From assembly GCA_963931865.1 (NCBI GenBank), contig OZ007506.1, positions 18,759,853-18,823,852 on the forward strand: a stretch of 64,000 nucleotides of DNA, in the 5' to 3' direction. Each line of letters opens with the position of its first letter. Within the stretch, counting starts at the first letter, position 1. Under the pieces are notes generated by a model. That model ran no database searches and was not told the origin of the DNA. It saw nothing but the letters and a program-made list of their open reading frames with translations. Below, in pieces: positions 56,351 to 64,000 of the stretch. This DNA comes from Axinella damicornis. Lineage: Eukaryota > Porifera > Demospongiae > Axinellida > Axinellidae. The translations under genes and the position numbers were made by a program.

Positions 56351-58246
56351 TTATTCGACGCTCGCAAATTGTACTGTGTCAGTCTTATTGGAGTCATTAT
56401 CTGTACCAGCCACTACCATCAGTTGGTTGCCAGGGAGGACGGCAACTAACGAGGAACTTCGTCCATACAACATCTGGCTAATGACTGTCCAGGAGTTGGT
56501 GGTTGGTTCATATACGAAAACGGCCGTGGTGGCGAGGTTGTTCCCATAACCCAATCCGCCTATTGCTAGCATTTGACCGAGAAGGGATGCACACGTTGAC
56601 CATTTAGCTGGACAATCAGCAACTCTGCTCCACACACTGGACTTGTCAGACGGTGAAGAGCAGGACTGCAGGAGAGCACTCAGTGAACATGTGTACACAG
56701 AGTTTGTCGAATTCCAGCTCTTGTCTTGTCCACCCAGCATGTAGATTTGGTCACCACAGATCGTTGCTGAAAAATTACAGATCGTGTCAGGTAGAGCAGC
56801 AGCAGTGAACCATTGCTGGGTCTCGGTGTTCATCACCTCAACTGTTGTCAGCATCACAAATCCAATTCCCCCGGCTACAATGAGAGATGTTCCAGTGCAA
56901 AGTGCACTCATCTCTCTTCGTTCGGTTTGCATAGGTGGGAATACCTCTGTCCACTTTTTGTCACTACCTTCCCCCGTGAGGCTGAAGAGCTTGTTGGTGA
57001 GTTCAGATCCTGCATTGCCACCGATGGCAGTGAGCAGGTGGTCAATTACTGCTAGTCCGCTACCTACGTATAGACAGTCAGGAAGTGAGGCCCAACCACT
57101 AGTGGCTGTATAGGAATATACTTTAGCGACGTCGGTATCCTGTAGGTAGACTGTATCGCCATCTGCGACAGAATCAAACAGTCTGAAAGTCTCAAATGGT
57201 GCCTTCACCCCTTCTCTCCATTTCAGTGTTACTATGAGGAAAATATTGAATATGCAAATGTCACAAGTTATTTATGTACTAGATGCATGCAATGGGTGCA
57301 AACTGTGTGCTTCCTATACTGAACCACAAACAGGAGCCTCAATCAGAAGAATATATCCATGCATGTATGACGTATAGCTAGCTATCCTCTACACAATCTA
57401 GCTAATAGATTGTACATAATTTTATTATGAATTTTCACTTGTAGACACATTTCTCGGATGAATTCCCTGCAATTACATCAGCCATTTGCACGTAATGCAT
57501 TCCAGTTTTCTTTTTGTTCCTCACACGGTTTCTTTATTGAACTCATGTCACCTTGAACAGGTTGCTGGTTTAAGTACCATACCAGACCTTATTGAATTTG
57601 CTCTTGTTGGGGCGAGCCTGAGCGAGCCCCACATAGACGAGTTTGCTGTAAATTTTCCATATATATGTATCGTACGTCGTACCGTAAATCACTTCCTGGT
57701 CGTATTTTGCGTGTTCTTGCGTCATGCGTTATTTCAAACCTGAGTTCACTTACTTCCTGCATGCTCGTGCGTTGATATCATGATGTCGCGCCGGTCTAAC
57801 TGAGACGCGAACTACGAACAGTCTACCTCAACAAGGCCTTGCAAGGATGGAGACTATAGCGGGGCGGTGAATGGCTAACAGAGACCGCTCCTGGACCTAC
57901 CTGCTAGACTGCTTCAAGTGCACGAAACCAATGATTAGTGCGGTCATAACTTTCTCTGGTGTGATCTGTGTCTGTGTCCTTAACTCTCCGTCAGACTCAC
58001 ATTCTGATGACATGCACATGCAACTGCTCCATGCACATTCAGTACCTGCATGTACTCGCTCAGGCTCGCCCCACAATGTTCTGCATTCGTCTAGTTAATT
58101 AGTGTTGCATTTCAACTGTATTGTAACCATAGTCATTTTGGGTATGCACTCAATTAGCTAGATGCTATTGTATGCCCAGTATAGTACAAACATAATAATT
58201 TATAGGATTATACATAGTACTCACTTGGTTGGTCTTTATAAGCCAT
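56351..58246 (-). CDS. Kelch-repeat protein, cluster copy 3
   Basis: Two coding exons, 58246-58225 (ATG plus MAYKDQP) and 57231-56351, give 300 residues. The kelch blades align with the sister genes: SLIVAGGIGF, IYMLGGQDKSW, MLAIGGLGYGNN and NSWTVISQML, ending VQFASVE. The intron is 993 bp against roughly 177-215 bp in the two sisters, and an inverted-repeat element at 57608-58073 accounts for part of the difference. The start codon follows a splice acceptor (TTTGCAG at 58257-58251), implying a noncoding first exon further upstream, as in copy 1. Confidence 0.8.
57608..58073. mobile_element. 466-bp element with perfect 19-bp inverted ends in a kelch intron
   Basis: TGGGGCGAGCCTGAGCGAG at 57608-57626 is the exact reverse complement of 58055-58073. 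Part of the interior, from about 57890 (ACCTACCTGCTAGACTGCTT) to the right end, recurs at about 60870-61051. No transposase is seen. It accounts for about half of the extra length of this intron relative to the sister genes. Confidence 0.75.
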
Positions 58247-58654
58247 TCTTTCAAGCCTGCAAATTAAAGTATAAATTGACTGCTGTAAAGCTTGTGTGTG
58301 GTGTTAGCAATTTTCCATTCCATTGTTCCAGTCCATATTCAGAGACACCTGAGGCTTTCATGGGTGTTTTTCTACTTCACTTGCCCTAAATGAGTTGTTA
58401 AGCCAATAGCTAGCGGGTAGCAGTCAAAATCCAGCTCTAGCCATGATTGATTTTTCATATGTGTGCAGCTATAGTTGATTCAATAACCCAGGAATGCTGC
58501 ATCTCGGGCCAAGTCCTGGGACCTATTAACGTTAATGGGGATGGTGATGACATCATCAAGAGTTACCATAAAATTTAATGGCATTGCTCGAACTTGGAAG
58601 GGCAAATGGCAATTTCCTTTATTAAAGGCCAACCCCCAAGGTCATTTAGTGGGA

Positions 58655-58740
58655 TTCAAACCCAGAATAGTATAAGAGCCTGTAGAGACTCTCACTCTAC
58701 CAATGCGCGTGCAGCACCACACACTCCAGGATCATTGATG
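58655..58740 (-). repeat. tRNA-like sequence, possible SINE head
   Basis: On the minus strand TTGGTAGAGTGAGAG resembles a tRNA A box and D arm, and GGGTTTGAATCCC about 45 bases further resembles the B box and T arm (one C to T change). The acceptor stem does not pair properly and the anticodon arm is unclear. I therefore read it as a tRNA-derived repeat or tRNA pseudogene, not a working tRNA gene. Confidence 0.35.
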
Positions 58741-61208
58741 AGTATAAGAGTAATTGGCGGTCTCTGCATGAGCATTGTAGCTATATAGGTAGGGGACGCA
58801 TTTCGGGACACGCCCCCCAGAAAATTCGCATTGCCATTGAAATTGAATTCGGAGCTGTTGAACCTTAACGACTAGACTAGCAACAACAAAAAAACAAACC
58901 ATGCTTACTCAGAGTACTCCGTAAAGTTCCTCTTTTTGGTACCGTACAACTTCGGGGCTAGTCTTTGCACGAAAATCAAGTCCCTCTAAAATTCGCCAAC
59001 GGAAAAATCACGTGAATTTATTTGTTTGGTGACATCATCATTTCCGGCTAATGGCGGTCGTTTGGTGAGAAGGTGCGCTCGACAGAGAACTTGTCGTGCT
59101 GTCACTTTTCGTTGAAGAAAACAAGCCATCTATGGCTCCTATAAGAAGCTAGATCCCTGTTCTACAGAACGACGGGCTATTTGAAGCGGACATTGGCAGT
59201 TTCTTGGCGGCAAACACGGCTAACCATAACGGTATCGAAATGAAACTTCGATTGAGATCCACAAAAGCGGCCTGAACTTGATGGTGACATGCTAGAACGA
59301 GCTGAAATCTACATATTATGTTAGGTAAGTACATGAAGAGTTATTATTAAAAAAACAGAGCTTGATGGCTTTCTGCCAAAATAGTTTCCTGACTCGAATT
59401 GACAAGTAGCACTGTTAGCTACATATTGAGATGTACATAATGTGTGGGTAATTTTGTTTGCTGTTCACTACAGTGGGTAGGATAAACTGTTATGCAGAAT
59501 TGCTATCTTCACAATCACTCTCTTCCATCTCAGGACCAAACACCCAGTCCATTAGATCGTCTGTGTCAGGGTTGCTGAGCCTCTTCGGTCACTGTCACCT
59601 CTTCAAGGGCAATTTCTGCCAGCTCGGAGTTGGAGTCTGCTGCAGTGGCTACAATGACAGTTGATGCACTGGCATCCTTCAGAGCATTGTTGACCTTTTC
59701 ATTTACTGCTACATCTCCCAGTGGAACAACCTGTTACACTTGCACCCTCTCAATAGTACGTTTACTCTCTCACGGACTGCATGTTTGTTGGGGTATCCCC
59801 AATTACAGTACAGTTAGCTTGCTGTCATTGAGAGCCCAACCATACTCGGTGATCGGTTGAAGAACCATGGTGTTTTTGTCACTGCCTCCACATCTGTACA
59901 ATCCAGCATGACCTCTTCCAATGGAAGCAAAGACTTTCATTTGAGGGTATCATTTCATTTTCAAATGAAATGCGGTGCCAAATACTTTGGCGTATGTCCT
60001 CCAGCCAGTTTTCATGCTGAAGTTGTGTGCTGGTAGTTGTAGTGGCAAATTGTTTAAAGTACGTGGCTTACAGGAGATGGTGTCTCAAAGCAAGTGGCAT
60101 GCTTTTAAAGTGTACCGTCCCAGCAAAAAGGCTAAAATCCACTCTTGCTGATTCCTCTTGTGTGTCAGCATGCAAGCGTTCCTTCAGTTTAATAAGTCAT
60201 GGTGTTATCCTGCACTAGCCTCTTTCTTTGAGAATGGATTAGTTAGGCCACGATTGGTGTCTGTTGCTACTAGCAGTTTACTAGTTAACCTCGCCCCGCC
60301 CATGCGGGGGAGGTTCTAGTACTCATTGTGTGTGTCTGTCTGTCTGTCTGTCTGTTACTGTTCTAGCGGGCACTGTGTGTACTTGACGAGCGAGACCAAG
60401 GTATCAAAAGAAAGTGCTCGACGTAAGGAACAAAATCAACATAGCAATTTGGATAAAAATGTTTAGTTCGAGGGTTATGACAGTTTTTAGCTCACCGCGA
60501 AAACTTTACTTGGTGCTTGTGCCACAAAATCGACATCAGCGGGTCACTAGCGCTGCTACTAGACTACTGGTACGTGAAGCGTGGCGTCTAGCGACACCAG
60601 CGCTACCACAAACCAAGCAGCACAAAGTGACAAACTGACGAGCTAGCGGGCTATAGTCTGGTTCCTGGGATCCCGATACCAGACCCTGAACGCGCACCGG
60701 ATGACTTGCACGTGCAGTGTGCATGCAACAAATTTGCAAAGACAGAGATCGAGACCACTCGTGAACGAACCTACCTATCTCTTTGGCTAATAGAGCACCA
60801 TGAACTTCTGCCTCCTCGGTGGCAACAACAAAGACGGAGACAGCTCGTGGGTCTACTGCAATGGCCAGTGACGTACCTGCTAGACTGCTTCAGCTAGCGC
60901 TAACCTGACTCACAGTTGCTGTGATGTGCATGAGTGTATGTTTAGTGTCATAATTTCTGTGCAGTCACATAATTGAGTCTGATGACCGTCATGTGAATGC
61001 AACTGCTCCATGCATGTCCTCCACGTGCACTTCGCTCAGGCTCGCCCTCCAATGTCCTGCATTCCACTAGTAGATCTGATGGGTACGCCTCACTACATGA
61101 GGGCGAGGTTTGCACTTTAGTGCCTTTTCATTTCTATTGCTTGAATTTGGGCTTGCACATTGAGGTCAAATTCGATGTCATTGGGGTGTGAAGATAAAGG
61201 GGAGTTGA
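58741..61208. other. Repeat-dominated region with no supported gene
   Basis: The segment around 59290-59410 (CTGCCAAAATAGTTTCCTGACTCG, read in two parts) recurs near 61970-62000. Another repeat at 60870-61051 matches the kelch-intron element, and (TCTG)n lies near 60335-60355. Upstream frames of 60-76 codons have no family I know. Some could be exons of a decayed multi-copy gene. Confidence 0.35.
60870..61051. mobile_element. Partial copy of the 57.6-58.1 kb element
   Basis: It shares ACCTGCTAGACTGCTTCA, then ATGCAACTGCTCCATGCA, then TTCGCTCAGGCTCGCCC with the right half of 57608-58073, in the same order. The left inverted end is not recognisable here, so the copy is truncated or diverged. 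Confidence 0.6.
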
Positions 61209-61692
61209 TTATTTGGTATTGGTCTTTCTTGGTAGGAAATAGCTATGAGATCTATAAGGGATATAGCGGGCAATTCTGTTGATGAAGTCGGGCAGTGGTC
61301 TGACAATAGAGGTTTTACAATCCTTATTAATTAACATCTCGTGAGATTCGTCTATTGCTACTGAGTGCCATGGCCTCCCAAGTACACTCACCACAAAAAA
61401 GCCCCCTACTGAAACATGGTCACTTAGTGCAAGTCTTACCTTTCTCCTCCTAGGTACACGGCAAGGGTTGGCCAGTACTCTGGTTATATCATCTCTACAT
61501 GGACGACATATGAGACCAGCCGGGGGTTCCCGGGGGTACATGCAGGGACAACACGTATGAACGGGCCTGGTCATTCCGCCATGCAGATGGTGATGAGAGT
61601 TGACTGCTGTAGCATTGACACTGTTGGCAGATGGAATCATCGTCACCTCTAGAGAATGACAACTGTCTTCTACTGCTCGTTCTTTTTGCCAT
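61209..61692 (-). pseudogene. Fragment of an uncharacterised multi-copy-type protein
   Basis: A frame of 145 codons (61646-61209) contains a Cys-rich piece (CCPCMYPREPP, ICRPCRDD) and then GRPWHSVAIDESHEMLINKD followed by CKTSIVRPLPDFINRIARYI. This second stretch resembles, from memory only, a family of uncharacterised proteins present in many copies in cnidarian, mollusc and sponge genomes. The ATG at 61692 opens a different frame, and a GTAAGA donor-like site occurs after RRRK. The piece is therefore either one gene with an unseen intron or a decayed copy. I cannot name a function. Confidence 0.4.
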
Positions 61693-63390
<1,698 letters not shown>

Positions 63391-63441
63391 GTGAGTTGTT
63401 TAGCACTCACAACTCCATTCAAATACCAACTAAGCTCTCTG

Positions 63442-63492
<51 letters not shown>

Positions 63493-64000
63493 ATGTACAC
63501 ACACACACACATGCACACACACACACACATGCACACACAAACAAACAAACACACATGGATGAAGACATTGATGCCTATGCCTACACATCCATTAACGCAA
63601 CAGTGGAAGAGTACACATATGCCACGATTGGACAGCAGGGGGTGACTGCTCATTGCACTTCCTCTACACCTCCTTGAGTACTGACTATAGCTGTGTGGTG
63701 GCTGTCACTGTTGCTTGTAGAGTAGCTGCATATGAGTAGCTATATTTGTGAAAATCATGTTTTAATTATATTGACTATAGAAGTCATCAGTGACTCATCG
63801 CGCATGTTTAATTAAACCTCAGAAGGTATTTTAGTAGATATTGAAGGGATGTGATTCACTATCAGGGCTACTGATAGTGACATACGAGTTTTCATTCTCG
63901 GTGGAGCACGCTCCTCATGCGAGACGTACTGTGCACAATGGGCCACTCAACCTTGCCATCAGCAAAAGAGAACGTTAATAATTTTGCACTTGTGTGGTTT
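63391..64000 (+). repeat. Copy of the 3' end of the Delta-like gene and its flank
   Basis: The sequence follows 48514 onward: the intron start GTGAGTTG, the CA-repeat intron, the last coding exon (63565-63677, encoding [20 protein letters not shown]) and the 3' flank, then from 63783 the flank seen at 49516-49745. One coding change is Ala-Pro-Val to Ala-Thr-Val. The copy lacks the 575-bp insert. It is cut by the window edge. Confidence 0.93.

Noticed and set aside
58655..58740. Functional tRNA gene on the minus strand
   Set aside because: A- and B-box-like motifs are present, but stems do not pair well and no clear anticodon loop or terminator is seen. It is listed only as a tRNA-like repeat.

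Overview
The window reads as nuclear DNA of an early-branching animal, most likely a demosponge. It carries metazoan-type genes split by short GT-AG introns: a Notch ligand with DSL and EGF repeats, the STK40 pseudokinase and a replication-type histone H3 with an animal 3' stem-loop. The DNA between them is AT-rich and full of TAGCTAGCTA-like words, (CA)n, poly-C tracts and very small foldback elements. The sponge assignment is an inference from gene content and texture, not a database match. Exon borders below were read by eye from reading frame, GT-AG sites, intron phase and remembered family sequences; no transcript was available.

Layout. 1.4-2.5 kb (-): a five-exon eIF1A gene. 3.6-4.2 kb (+): an intronless H3 gene with TATA, CCAAT and stem-loop. 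4.4-5.3 kb: an element with 27-bp inverted ends. 5.7-11.4 kb (-): a large type I membrane protein with a signal peptide, tandem 11-residue Ser/Gly/Ala repeats, Cys-rich modules, a mucin-like stalk, one membrane segment and an acidic tail. 11.6-13.9 kb: its promoter, LTR-like debris and a dead copy of one eIF1A exon. 14.0-28.5 kb (-): STK40, six exons in repeat-filled introns. 28.5-29.0 kb: a shared head-to-head promoter. 29.0-33.7 and 34.4-37.0 kb (+): two tandem fungal-type (GH13) alpha-amylases, the second accompanied by a copied scrap of STK40 exon 1. 37.5-48.8 kb (+): the Delta-like gene, enlarged by an internal tandem duplication of about 2.16 kb. 49.9-58.2 kb (-): three tandem kelch-repeat paralogs. 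58.3-62.6 kb: repeats and decayed open frames. 62.7-64.0 kb: two CDC5L exons joined to a copy of the 3' end of the Delta-like gene.

The strongest theme is local duplication making new gene structures. One event copied an amylase with the shared promoter and part of its neighbour; the daughter has since lost its general-acid Glu and its membrane anchor. Another doubled a block of EGF exons and broke within an exon, yet the all-phase-0 introns leave an in-frame bypass. A third joined CDC5L exons to the end of the Delta-like gene. A second theme is a family of 40-150 bp foldback elements whose ends resemble TAGCCTCGTTCCCAGGC and which in the clearest cases have 8-bp target duplications; a related element sits on an amylase 5' splice site.

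No operon, CRISPR array, rRNA or convincing intact tRNA gene was seen.
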